Position numbers and translations under genes: made by a program. A stretch of DNA of 64,000 bases. Source: Agapetus fuscipes. Taxonomy: Eukaryota; Arthropoda; Insecta; Trichoptera; Glossosomatidae. The stretch lies in the NCBI GenBank assembly GCA_951799405.1, contig OX637351.1:8588251-8652250 (forward strand), given 5' to 3'. The notes under the pieces were generated by a model that was not told the DNA's origin, searched no databases, and was given only the letters and a program-made list of their open reading frames with translations. Numbering within the stretch: position 1 is the first letter of the stretch; the number at the start of each line of letters is the position of its first letter. Shown piece after piece: positions 17,640 to 27,093 of this stretch.

Positions 17640-18210
17640 TTATTCACTTAAGAATTTATATGGATATTTCCATATTGTAAGAGTATGCAGCTACACACCG
17701 CGGTGGAATAAAATTGATTTATTATCGATATATTATATTTTTTATTGAAACTGCATAAGCTAGTAGATGATTCTAGCTTTACATACGTCATACAGTGGGT
17801 TAATTTATGCAAGAAAGTCGAGTGCAGATTCTGTGCAATTGATTTTTTCTTCTTAATTACAGAACTATACTATGTTTAATGCAGTATCGGGCCAATATTT
17901 TTATGGGTGACATTTGCCCAACGAAAAAAAAGAAAAATTCGTGCGCAGAGTTAATTTTCAGCCGTGTCGCATATCGCTCCAGTGTTACAGCTCTACCATC
18001 AATAATTATTCAGTAAGCACGCGAATAAATATTATTTGCATATAAAGCGTATGCATGCACGCACATACACGTCCACACATACCCTAACTCATTTGTTTTC
18101 ATCAAAGTATTATGACCCTATCTTGGGGTAGCGGAGAGTAACGAAATTATGACCCTAAAAGAGAAAGTAATTTTAGTGGCAAGCACAGATGTGTCTCCAC
18201 TTTTTCTGTC
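17640..18210. other. No gene or named repeat seen
   Basis: AT-rich intronic sequence. I see no open frame with family features, no inverted ends and no match to the other repeats in the window. Confidence 0.4.
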
Positions 18211-18214
18211 CATG

Positions 18215-18450
18215 AGGCTGACCAACCTATACATGTACGATAGTAGAACGGCGGTCTGGTATGAGCGAAAGATCGGATGATCTGGACTACGCAAGAAAGG
18301 TCTCTTTTGTACCTATATATAGGGACTGCAATGGTGCGGAGAGTGGATTAGTCGCTTCAAGCATTTTGCCGTGAAAACAAATAAGCAGTGATTGTCGATG
18401 GTTTTTAATTGTTAACCAAACCGTGTAAAATAAATTATGTTAAAATAAGT
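18215..18450 (+). mobile_element. LTR F fragment
   Basis: It has ACCTATACATGTACGATAGT, AACGGCGGTCTGGTATGAGC, TATA box TATATATAG at 18314-18322, and ACCAAACCGTGTAAAATAAA at the end. A ~40-bp central part present in other copies is deleted. Confidence 0.75.
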
Positions 18451-18499
18451 AATTTCAGTTTAATTAAAAGAGAACACAGTAAAATTATAACAATGTAAA

Positions 18500-18945
18500 A
18501 AATGTTTCACTGTGCTAATGTCACCCCTGTTTCAGGAAGGTCTGCAAAAGTTGGTGGGGCTATGTTCATTTGAGGTTTGAATTTTAATTTGTAAGTACAC
18601 ATGCAGCATTTGTAAGCGCAATCTTGCGCGTGCGCATTTAATATCAATTATGTTAAAATGTCTTTGCAACTTAGATTATGGAAATGAACATACCTTGACT
18701 TATAGGTTGGTATGAGGCTGACAACCCACACTATAAAAAATGGTTCACTTAGCCAATGTGTCAGGGAAGGTCGGCAAAAGTTGTAGGGCTTATGTTCATT
18801 TGAGGTTTGGATTTCAATTGTAAGTACACATTCAGCATTTGTAAGCGCGAACTACACGTGTTTGTTGGCGGGCATACATTTGAGAGCTTTAAATGAATAT
18901 ATATTTGCAACTTAGATTATAGATTAAAGAACATAGAAACGGAAA
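18500..18945 (+). mobile_element. Two family C copies in tandem
   Basis: A 5'-truncated copy (about 18495-18680, ending CTTTGCAACTTAGATTATGG) is followed by a nearly full copy from 18693 (CTTGACTTATAGGTTGGTAT) to about 18935. Both belong to the GGTTTGGATTT / TATAGATT tail subtype. Confidence 0.85.
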
Positions 18946-19036
18946 ATCATTTCTTACACCCTTACTGTGGATCAAACCCTATAGCACCTTGGCTTTGAAC
19001 GCAAGCGTTCTACGAACTGAGCTATCGACCGGACCC
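18932..19036 (-). mobile_element. SINE A head fragment
   Basis: Minus strand: GGTCGATAGCTCAGTTCGTA (box A), GAACGCTTGCGTTCAAAGCC, degraded box B, then GTAAGAAATGATTTTCCGTT. The 3' two thirds are missing. Confidence 0.7.
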
Positions 19037-19439
19037 TATATTATTATTTGTCATTGGAAACCCCAAAATGTCGTCGATTTATTTTCACGTCCCCTGTTCC
19101 ATACATATCTATCGGTTTATAAATTCAATATTAGAAGGGGTTGCTTTTTAGAATAAATTTCGCGGAATGATTCAACTCTCCACCTGCATACGAAAAAAAC
19201 TTAATATTCATGGCAGGGGCGTGTAGTCCATAGATGCATTAGCAGACAACAAAGGGTGGGCACAAAAAATTGAAAATGATGATACAAAGGTGAAAATTAT
19301 GTTTCAAATTGAGTCATTTTTTCAACGCACATGACAGAAGAGACAAACTTTCCCGATGACGTCAGATACGACTCCGACGAAACGTTATGAAGCCCGTTTT
19401 TTCTACACCACTTTTCGTACTAAAATCTAATTTATAAAT

Positions 19440-19677
19440 CTAAGCTGCAAAGATATAATATCATTTAACATTAATGTTAAAGGCATTCCCACAAGCAGAC
19501 ATAAACAATATCGCGCTAGCACATGCTGCATGTGGACCTACAATATAAAACCCAATCTCAAATGAACATAAGCCCTGCAACTCTTGCCGACCTTCCCTGA
19601 AACAGGGGTGACATTGGAAAAGTGAACCATTTTTTACAGTATGGGTGGTCAGCCTCATACCAACCTATAAGTCAAGT
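19440..19677 (-). mobile_element. Family C, near full length
   Basis: It runs from the inverted tail TAAATCTAAGCTGCAAAGAT through GCTAGCACATGCTGCATG, CAACTCTTGCCGACCTTCCC and TGAAACAGGGGTGACATTGG to TACCAACCTATAAGTCAAG at 19675, the usual 5' boundary, with no LINE sequence beyond. Confidence 0.9.
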
Positions 19678-19679
19678 TC

Positions 19680-20870
19680 AATCCGTTTATTAATTCTATG
19701 TCTATTTTATATATTTTGTCTAACGACCGCAATTCAGGTATACCTATATATGCAATTTTGTTCACAAAAATAAATATTAAAACAATTTTTTTATTTAATA
19801 ACAAATACGCACGTACAAGTACCTACGCACAGAATGTATTCATCTATTAAAAAAAATAGGTAAAATATGTGCAAAAACACCATATACCTTTTCAATAGAA
19901 ACTTTCTTCTTTCACTTTTATTGTAGACAGTCCTTGTGAAAAATAAATAGGTTACGAATGACTTTTAACTTTGTTATTTAAAATTTTAAAACAAGATGAC
20001 TAGGTTTTTTTTTATCACTTACTTACAATAAGTATTATAATTCAATTTAACAACATCAACAGCTAGGATTTTGTTAAATTTTTATTGTTATTATTTTTTA
20101 TTGTATTTATTATTTTAAAAAGCTTCTAGGAAGACGAGGGAGTGCCAGCGAGGGAGTTAAAAATACCATTATTACAATTTACTTATCTTTGATTTTTAAA
20201 AAGCCAAAAAGCTAAAAAAGCTGCAGTTTTAATTTGTTATTATCATTATTATTTAAGACACAAGCGAAGGCATTTTAAATGTTTTATTATTGTTATTATC
20301 ATTTTTATCCACAAGCGAACGAAAAAAAAAAAAAAAAACAATAATTATTTACCTCAAATATTTTGTAAAATATGTCATAGCGCACAATAATACTCGTATT
20401 ATTGTTATTTGAAAATCGAAAATAAACACATGACTTTTATTATTGATTTTTAATTTATTGAAGGAAAGTGAATTAAAAATTGTTTATTATTATTTTCTAG
20501 TAAAAAATGAATATCAATAATGTTTTTTTTTAATAATCCAAGTATCTATTTTACATTGTTCTTTTGAAAAGAACAATTAGAAAACTAAAAACATTCCGTT
20601 TTTTTTATTTGAGATTTTTTTGCACATCAAAAAACATACTTTTCTTTCAGCATCCCTTTATTTTATTTTGACACATTTTTCACAAAAAAAGAGAAAACTC
20701 GGTGCCAAGACTTCTATCGATCGCCTCCACACCTTTCCACCAAAGTCTCACCCATTTTCACCACTTTTCTCACACAATTTTAACCGTTTCTCACCCGTTT
20801 CTTACATTTTATGTTCACATCTAATTACTGGTGTTTAATAATTGTTTATTTGACATATTTCTTTAACGTC
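19680..20870. other. AT-rich block, no gene seen
   Basis: Very AT-rich with short ATT/TTA repeats (20060-20530), poly(A)/(T) runs, and no repeat family that I can match. Plus-strand 20620-20838 is open for 72 codons but looks like compositional chance (Ser/Phe/His-rich, no motif). Confidence 0.5.
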
Positions 20871-21049
20871 TGCTCGCTGTTTTTTTGTGTCTGTGATACG
20901 CAGGATAGCTGTGAAGTTGGCAGCGTTTGCAAATGTTAGGTTATGTTCCACTCACCCTTGTGTGAGTATGACTACTGACTGTGGGAAAGGAGCCATTCCG
21001 CAAGAGCTGCCTATGAATGGAGTCGAAACAAAAAAAGTGGATGACGTCT

Positions 21050-21270
21050 AAAATCTAATCTAATCTAAATCTAAGCTGCAAAGATATAAATATCATTTAA
21101 GATTGATATTACACGCATTCCCACAAGCAGACATGTACCTATAAATTCGCGCTAACACATGCCGCATGTGGACCTACAATATAAAAACCCAATCGAAAAT
21201 GAACATAAGCCCTACAACTCTTGCCGACCTTCCCTGAAACAGGGTCGACATTGGCTAAGTGAAACATCCG
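21050..21270 (-). mobile_element. Family C copy, 5' end missing
   Basis: It starts with the tail ATCTAATCTAATCTAAATCT and runs to CCTGAAACAGGGTCGACATT and GGCTAAGTGAAACAT, then stops. Confidence 0.85.
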
Positions 21271-21299
21271 TCATCCTTCAAATATCGGATCTCAACGCA

Positions 21300-21740
21300 A
21301 CGCATCGAAACTAAGCTACACATATAGTGTAACTTCTTGATTTCGTTATCCCCGAAGGGGTCGCATGTGGCGATCCGGGACCTATTGATTTTTACGGGTA
21401 AGGGGACCGACATCACACCAGTCACTCTCAGTTAAAGTGAGTCAGTTAAAGTCAGTTAAAGCTTCCGGGAGGGCTGGTTCTCATTTCTTGGTAAAGCTGA
21501 GTACACGTTGCCGGTATTTATTTTAGGTTTGAAATAGACGCCGAAACGGGAAATCATTTCTGACACCCTTGGAGGGGATCGAACCCTTGCTCTCGGCATG
21601 GAATGCAAGCATTTTACAGACTGAGCTATCGACCGAACTTTTTACGAGCTTGGTTGCCGCTACAAAGCACCAATACTCAAGCAAGACCCAGTTACTGTAT
21701 GCTGGATGGATCTTTGATGACCGATCTGGTACAAATTTGG
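21300..21740 (-). mobile_element. Dimeric SINE (B+A), minus strand
   Basis: The A part lies at 21300-21640 with head GGTCGATAGCTCAGTCTGTA (21610-21629, minus) and GGGTTCGATCCC. The B part is at 21640-21735 (CGAGCTTGGTTGCCGCTACA, AGCAAGACCCAGTTACTG). The head of B is lost. A small AGTCAGTTAAAG duplication sits at 21438-21462. Confidence 0.8.
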
Positions 21741-21924
21741 TAATATAAATGGTACAGGACCATGACATTAGTATTTTTATCGATTTTTTTAACACCTATA
21801 TTCAACAAGTACGCACATTCTTTCACTCGTTCGGTTCAAGCTACACCCACACACTGACACCAAGAGGGAGAGGGTTCACATACGTACACTGCACTCTTAC
21901 ACCAACACACACACACAAAGTCCC

Positions 21925-22708
21925 CCCATACAATGGGTTCCTCTGAACTCTCCACCCCAACGACTTGTAATATCTCTGGACTAGAAATTATTTCAACGAA
22001 CATAGACATTATATATCTGTTTCAGCTTACTTACGAAAATGGTCATTAGTAAGAAAGAGAACAAAGAACTTCACAGTTGCATTTCCATGTGTACAAAAAA
22101 ACTCGGGAGAATGTAAAAATGTTTTTAGAAAGGTGGCAGCATTGCCGCGTGCGTAGGTACTATGCCAGGAGCAGTCCGAACATAGACGCATGCGGTATAA
22201 ATCTTGTGATCGATAAAATTCACGGATTTTAAAGAAAAAAAGGCATTATTTGTGAGTCCATGTATGTGTTGTGAGTCCGGTCGATAGCTCAGTTGGTAGA
22301 GTGCTTGCATTCCATGCCGTGAGCTAGGGTTCGAATCCCACCGAGGGTGTCAGAAATGATTTCCCGTTTCGGTGTTTATTTCAAACCCCAAATAAAATAC
22401 CGGCGAGGTTTACTCAGCCTTCACAAGAGTACCAGCCCCTCGGGAGCTGGGAAACCCCCACTTTTTTCAACTGAAGTGGTTGGCGTAAGGCCGGCCCCCT
22501 CTAAAAATAAATAGGTTCAACTCGCCACATGCGACTCCTCTGGGGATAACGCGGCAAGAAGTTACACTATGTGTGTGGCTTAGTTGCGTTTGCAACGTTT
22601 TACAGGACTGAGACCAAAGTGGTAGATAGTATGTATCAATGCAGTAAGTTAGTTTCTGCTCCTCTATGTTATTACTCAATGCTCCCCATACAATGGGTTC
22701 CTCTGAAC
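21925..22708 (-). repeat. Repeat D copy bounded by direct repeats, with SINE A inside
   Basis: About 27 bp (CCCCATACAATGGGTTCCTC then TGAACTC) occur at 21925-21951 and again at 22682-22708 in the same direction. Between them lie the right end of D (22015-22125, GAAAATGGTCATTAGTAAGA) and its left end (22590-22680, CAGTAAGTTAGTTTCTGCTC), both inverted, separated by unrelated sequence and a SINE A. Confidence 0.65.
22274..22592 (+). mobile_element. SINE A, near full length
   Basis: tRNA-like head GGTCGATAGCTCAGTTGGTA with box B GGGTTCGAATCCC, then GATTTCCCGTTTCGGTGTTT, AATACCGGCGAGGTTTACTC, GAGCTGGGAAACCCCCACTT, AGTGGTTGGCGTAAGGCCGG, GATAACGCGGCAAGAAGTTA and CACTATGTGTGTGGCTTAG. Box A and box B spacing fits a pol III promoter. 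It is not a tRNA gene: no acceptor stem closes. Confidence 0.9.
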
Positions 22709-22928
22709 TCCCCCACCCAAGTATACAGCATAACGTTTAAATTCATCCCCTGCAAAATACGAAAAATATATTAAAACTAAAACGTTCACAAGAGGCGCAG
22801 GTAAAGTTTCAAATTTTTTGTTATCTACGTCATGGTTTGAGTTTAAACGTAATGGCTCATACTGTATTTGTACAAAATACGTGTATATTTTGTATGTAAT
22901 ACGTGTATTTGTATGCAATGCGCTTCGA

Positions 22929-23140
22929 ATTCGAGAGATTGTGGTAGGTAGGCATAATTCAAAAGATTGTGGTAGGTAGGCATAATACGAAAGATTGTGG
23001 TAGGTGGGCATAATTCGAAAGATTGTGGTAGGTAGGCATAATTCGAAAGATTGTGGTAGGTAGGCATAATTCGAAAGATTGTGGTAGGTAGGCATAATTC
23101 GAAAGATTGTGGTAGGTTTGTATAATTCGACATTTTGTGA
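22929..23140. repeat. Tandem repeat, 28-bp unit, about 7.5 copies
   Basis: The unit is ATTCGAAAGATTGTGGTAGG plus TAGGCATA, repeated with very few changes from 22929 to about 23140. The minus strand stays open through the array because 28 bp cycles three frames without stops, giving YLPQSFELCLPTT-like repeats; this is a by-product, not a gene. Confidence 0.95.
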
Positions 23141-23499
23141 TAGGTCTCTAATTAAGATGGATGTGATCTATAATCTATAATCTCAGTCATACGAAATAAG
23201 GCCGTGTTGTCCAAATCCATTTTTTCTACTCCCATTTGGTAATTTACTAAATACAAAACGGCTTACGGAATCACAATCCTATACATTTCCACCGCCCGTT
23301 GCGTAATGGTCATTACGTTCAATCCTTTTTCAAATGAAAATAAATATATTTTATGTGAAGAGTCAAATAAAAATTGTCAATAGTGTAAAAAAACATCAAA
23401 TTTATTTATCAAAATACTTCAAATTGTAGCCTTCCTTTTTTCGAAGGAAAGCAGAAGGCTTGAAAGGAAAATAATGCGAGATATTTGCACCGCAAAAAA

Positions 23500-23725
23500 T
23501 AACGTCGGTATGAGGTTGACCACCTATGCTGTACAAACTTGGCTCACTTTGCCAATGACACCCCTGCTTCAGTAGTTGCAAGGCTTATGTTTATTTGAGT
23601 TTTAGGTTTGAATGTTTATCCTTATATGCGGCATGTATAAGCGCGACCTTATATGTGTCTGCTTGTGGGCATAAATTTAAAATGTAATATATCTTTGCAA
23701 CTTAGATAAGATTAGATAATCGAAG
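23500..23725 (+). mobile_element. Family C copy
   Basis: It begins at about 23505 (TCGGTATGAGGTTGACCACC), has a deletion around GGGAAGGTCGG, and ends CTTTGCAACTTAGATAAGAT with TAGATAATC. Confidence 0.8.
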
Positions 23726-23804
23726 GGAATGATAAAGTACACGGTTTGACAAAGGTAAGGTTTTAATTACTTCAAATGGACGAGTACATTATCTATCTAT
23801 AATA

Positions 23805-24000
23805 TAATCTATAATCTAAGTTGCAAGGATATATTCATTCAAAGCTCTCAGATGTATGCCCACAAACAAACACGTGTAGTTCGCGCTTACAAATGCTGAT
23901 TATGTACTTACAAATAAAATCTAAACCTCAAATGAACATAAGCCCTGCAACTCTTGCCGACATTCCCTGAAACAGGGGTGACATTGGCAAAGTGAACATT
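23805..24000 (-). mobile_element. Family C copy, TATAATC tail
   Basis: Tail ATCTATAATATAATCTATAA, then TCGCGCTTACAAATGCTGAT and CTTGCCGACATTCCCTGAAA, to TTGGCAAAGTGAAC at 23997. It is truncated there. Confidence 0.85.
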
Positions 24001-24149
24001 ATAATGACTATTATTTACTATTTTGTTATTTATTTCATGGTCGTAGAAAAAGTATTGTATGCCACTGCACGTAATTAGTATTTGTAACATTCTTGCTGTC
24101 TATTGTGACATTCGGCTGCGGCTGATGGCACAAACTAGCACTCGCGTTA

Positions 24150-24400
24150 ATATTTATTGTGTTTCGACACCCAATTATAACACATGCCATAATATCGTAA
24201 AATTATGCATTTTCACTTTAAAATTCGTCATTTATAACGCGTGTTATCAACTGGCAGCCATTATTATTCGCAATAGTACCAACTTTCTAGGAACATTTTT
24301 ACATTCGCGCGAGTTTTTTTGTACTCATGGAAATGCAAATGTGAAGATTTTTGTTCTCTTTCTTACTAATGACCATTTTCGTAAGTAAGTTTAAAACAGA
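24150..24400 (+). repeat. Repeat D fragment
   Basis: Landmarks TGTGTTTCGACACCCAATTA, CAACTGGCAGCCATTATTAT, CGAGTTTTTTTGTACTCATG and GACCATTTTCGTAAGTAAGT. The left part of D is missing; a further piece (AGTCATACGAAATAAGGCC) lies at 23187-23240. Confidence 0.75.
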
Positions 24401-24414
24401 TGTATAATGTTTTT

Positions 24415-24900
24415 TTTTTTTTAAGAAAGGGAGTCTCCCTATGCGGGAGACTCCCTAGATTCGAGAGACTCTAAGGGTCTATGACACTTGTTATAGTGCC
24501 GCAGAGGTGTTGGTGATGTGGCAGTTGTCCATGTCCGGTTGCAGGGTCGTTAGCTGCGCAGTGCTGTGGTGTGTGTGTCATTGCTTTGTTTTGAGACACT
24601 GAGAGGAAATGGCGATTGATATTGGATTTGAAATGGGCAAGGCTTAATTGGGATGGAAACACAGATACCGGTAACTCATTCTATAAGCGGGCAGTTTGGC
24701 AGAGGAATGAGTCGTGAAAACACCAAGTTCTCATAGTTTTGATATCGACTGCAAATGGTTGAATGTGAGCCGTTCTACGAGTTGCCCTTGTTGTGACGAG
24801 AGGAGGGAGTATTTTCGTTGAAATAATTTCTAGTCCAAAGTCAATGGCTGACACGTATTGCATCCGTCCTGATATAGACAGAGGGCTGGTGTAATGCATC
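24415..24900 (-). pseudogene. CR1-like LINE C-terminus and 3' tail (type H)
   Basis: On the minus strand: HDSFLCQTARLWNELP then VSVFPSQLSLAHFKSNINRH and FLS, the LINE C-terminal pattern ..ARLWN.LP..VFP..-..FKS.I...L. It is followed by CACCTCTGCGGCACTATAAC, GACTCTAAGGGTCTATGACA (inverted) and a poly(A) run seen as T's at 24411-24422. A hairpin GGGAGTCTCCC/GGGAGACTCCC closes the end. Frameshifts make it dead. Confidence 0.8.
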
Positions 24901-25169
24901 CTAGATTAAAAAAGAGGGTATATAGCATGTGGGAGGGTGGCGCTGGGATAGAGAATGATCAAAGTTCGTGGAGGAGACATGGGATCAAAGAAAAGCTATA
25001 CGAGGATAAGACTAGGAAGATGAATGGAAAACTAACAAAACGGAAAAAAAATAGAGCCATTTTAAGGTGTTTTTTCACAAATATACCTACAGTGTGAAGA
25101 TTAATACCCCTTTAATCTATACATATATCTATTGTCGCGAACTTGAAATACGTGCGCTTATACACGCAT

Positions 25170-25492
25170 ACATCATAATATGACAGACTATGAAATCAAA
25201 ATGACTACGTACACCTATGCACGTACTATAGAATCATCTAGGTGTAGTCGTGCATTGGAATGACGTTCTAGTGTTTGAGTGTGTGTACATAACGTTCTGG
25301 TGGTGGAATGATCTAGTAAATGCGAGAAGGACCCCTCTGGTTCATTATAAAAGAGATCAAAATGGTACGGAGAGCAGAGCCGCAAGAGAGCAATTCGCTA
25401 AGTGACGCCTACAAACAGTTAAATTCTGTAAAAATAAATTATGGCATTTTAATTAAAAAGATAATCCAGCAGAAAACGTAACACTATAATCT
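25170..25492 (+). mobile_element. LTR F-related solo LTR
   Basis: It contains ACTATGAAATCAAAATGACT, ACTATAGAATCATCTAGGTG, AACGTTCTGGTGGTGGAATG, CATTATAAAAGAGATC (TATA), GAGCAATTCGCTAAGTGACG and GTAAAAATAAATTATG, ending GAAAACGTAACA at 25483. The inverse of the same subtype lies at 34590-34930. Confidence 0.7.
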
Positions 25493-25539
25493 ATGTTGCA
25501 AAGATGTATTATATGAAGGATTCATAATATAAGAAATAA

Positions 25540-25712
25540 GAACCAGCCCTCTCGGAAAGTTGGGAAACCTCCACTTCATGTGAAGTGGTTGGCGTGAGGC
25601 TGACACCCTTAACTGTAAAAATAAATCCCGAATAAAGCGATTGCGACCCCTTCAGCGATAACGCAGCCAAGAAGATTCACTACATGTGTAGCTCAGTTGC
25701 GTTAACGCCACT
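25540..25712 (+). mobile_element. SINE A 3' fragment
   Basis: It has ACCAGCCCTCTCGGAAAGTT, AGTGGTTGGCGTGAGGCTGA, GCGACCCCTTCAGCGATAAC and ACTACATGTGTAGCTCAGTT. The tRNA-like head is absent. Confidence 0.8.
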
Positions 25713-26071
25713 AAGCTTCAAGCTCGTGAAAAATCCTAGATTGCCACCCTTGATTCTAAAGACTTAAATGACAAATCTTCCTGGTCACAAAGGGTGACAC
25801 ATGATTTGAGTTTTTGCTTGCACTACTTCTTCTTTCTCCAACTAATGTTCCCTTTCTTTAAACAGTGGCGTTCTTGAAAAAAGACCCGGAATAAAATTCT
25901 AAATTAGATTTTTTCTCGGAGTGCAAACGTCACAGGTCTATGTAAATAGAGTCTTTAGAACCAATAACAAAATAACAGTTAGCCTACGACCTATAAACCT
26001 GGCCGTGTTAAGTTACAGCTTGGTGTATCAGTACCTTAAAGGTTAAACTGAATAAGGGACATATTATTTGA

Positions 26072-26555
26072 CCGGTCCGCAGTCTAGTGGTTAACGCTTC
26101 GTGGATGGAACGTTGTGGGTTTGAATCCCGGCGGAGCGCAAAAAATATAACATTTATATTTTCAAATATACTCTTCGCTGGGTGAAAAATTCATATAACT
26201 TTACCAAAGACTAGTGACAAAAGGTCCATCCAGACTTACAGCAACTGGGTCTTGCTTGAGAATTGGCGCTTTGTAGCGACGAATACCAAGCTCGTAAAAA
26301 GGTCGATAGCTCAATTGGCAAAATACTTACATTCCTTTCCGAGAGCAAGGGTTCGATCTCAAGGTTTACTCAGCCTTCATAAGAAATGAGAACCAGCCCC
26401 CCGGGAGCTGGGAAAACCCCAACTTTAACTGAAAGTGGTTGGTGTGAGGCCGTTTCCCTTACCCGTAAAAGTAAATAGGTCCCGAATCACCACATGCGAC
26501 CCCTTCGGGGGTAATGCAGGCAAGAAGTTACACTATATGTGTAGCTTAGTAGCAG
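26072..26555 (+). mobile_element. Dimeric SINE (B+A), plus strand
   Basis: B head GACCGGTCCGCAGTCTAGTG with box B GGTTTGAATCCC, body to GCGACGAATACCAAGCTCGT, then AAAAAGGTCGATAGCTCAAT begins the A unit (26299), with box B GGGTTCGATCTC and the A body to TGTGTAGCTTAGTAGC. It is one of the clearest two-headed copies. Confidence 0.88.
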
Positions 26556-26749
26556 AAAAAAAACGTTGTTTGTTTGTTACCGCACTGCATATCCCACCCC
26601 TCCAGTCTGCCTGTGTTCAATCTCACTAGAAATCCATCCAGAAGTTTCTGTCTTCCATCTAGTAGAGTCTTATTTGATATACGACCACCATTAAGGTGAT
26701 TTGTAGGCCGGTGAATTTTATAAATGTTGAAATATCACTTAGAAATGCA

Positions 26750-27060
26750 AGACAGAATACCGCCTTTGCATAAGACTCTGGATGAAATGAAAGAAGTATT
26801 TAAGGACAAAAGAAATGGCGGTTGATCTGTTATGATCTGAGAAAGGTATGGCTAGACCAAATATCTGAAATAGCAAATGAATGGAATATCCAGAGTCATG
26901 ATAAAAGGAGAGCTTGTATGAAGAAGGTTATGACTCTGTATGAAATGAAAGAAGTATGTAAGGACAGAAAGAAATCGCGGTTGATTTGTAATGTTGGCGG
27001 CTAGGACTAGGGTTTTTTTAAATTAGAATTTTGTATTAAGTTTTAGTTTTGTCTTCGGGC
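26750..27060 (+). pseudogene. LINE C-terminal fragments, partly duplicated
   Basis: 26768-26830 and 26895-27000 both encode the LINE end (KTLDEMKEV.KDK / MTLYEMKEVCKDRKKSRLIC then NVGG), separated by VWLDQISEIANEWNIQSHDK. The 3' UTR stops near 27050, without family C, only about 40 bp from the donor of the large NAV exon on the other strand. Confidence 0.8.
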
Positions 27061-27093
27061 TCATAAGTTCGTAATAATAACTTGAAATCTTAC

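Noticed and set aside
19355..19400. Hammerhead-ribozyme-like CCGATGACGTC...GACGAAACG
   Set aside because: CTGATGA is imperfect, and pairing CGTC with GACG removes the G of the required GAAA core. Helices I and III are not evident.
20620..20838. Small gene in the AT-rich block
   Set aside because: Compositionally biased open frame with no motif, splice signal or conservation evidence.
22274..22345. tRNA genes at the SINE heads (also 48052, 51104, 55572, 56865, 57704, 60722)
   Set aside because: Box A and box B are present, but the acceptor and D stems do not close and each is continuous with a repeated body, so they are SINE promoters.
22929..23140. CRISPR-like array
   Set aside because: Head-to-tail identical units without spacers in a eukaryotic intron; it is a minisatellite.
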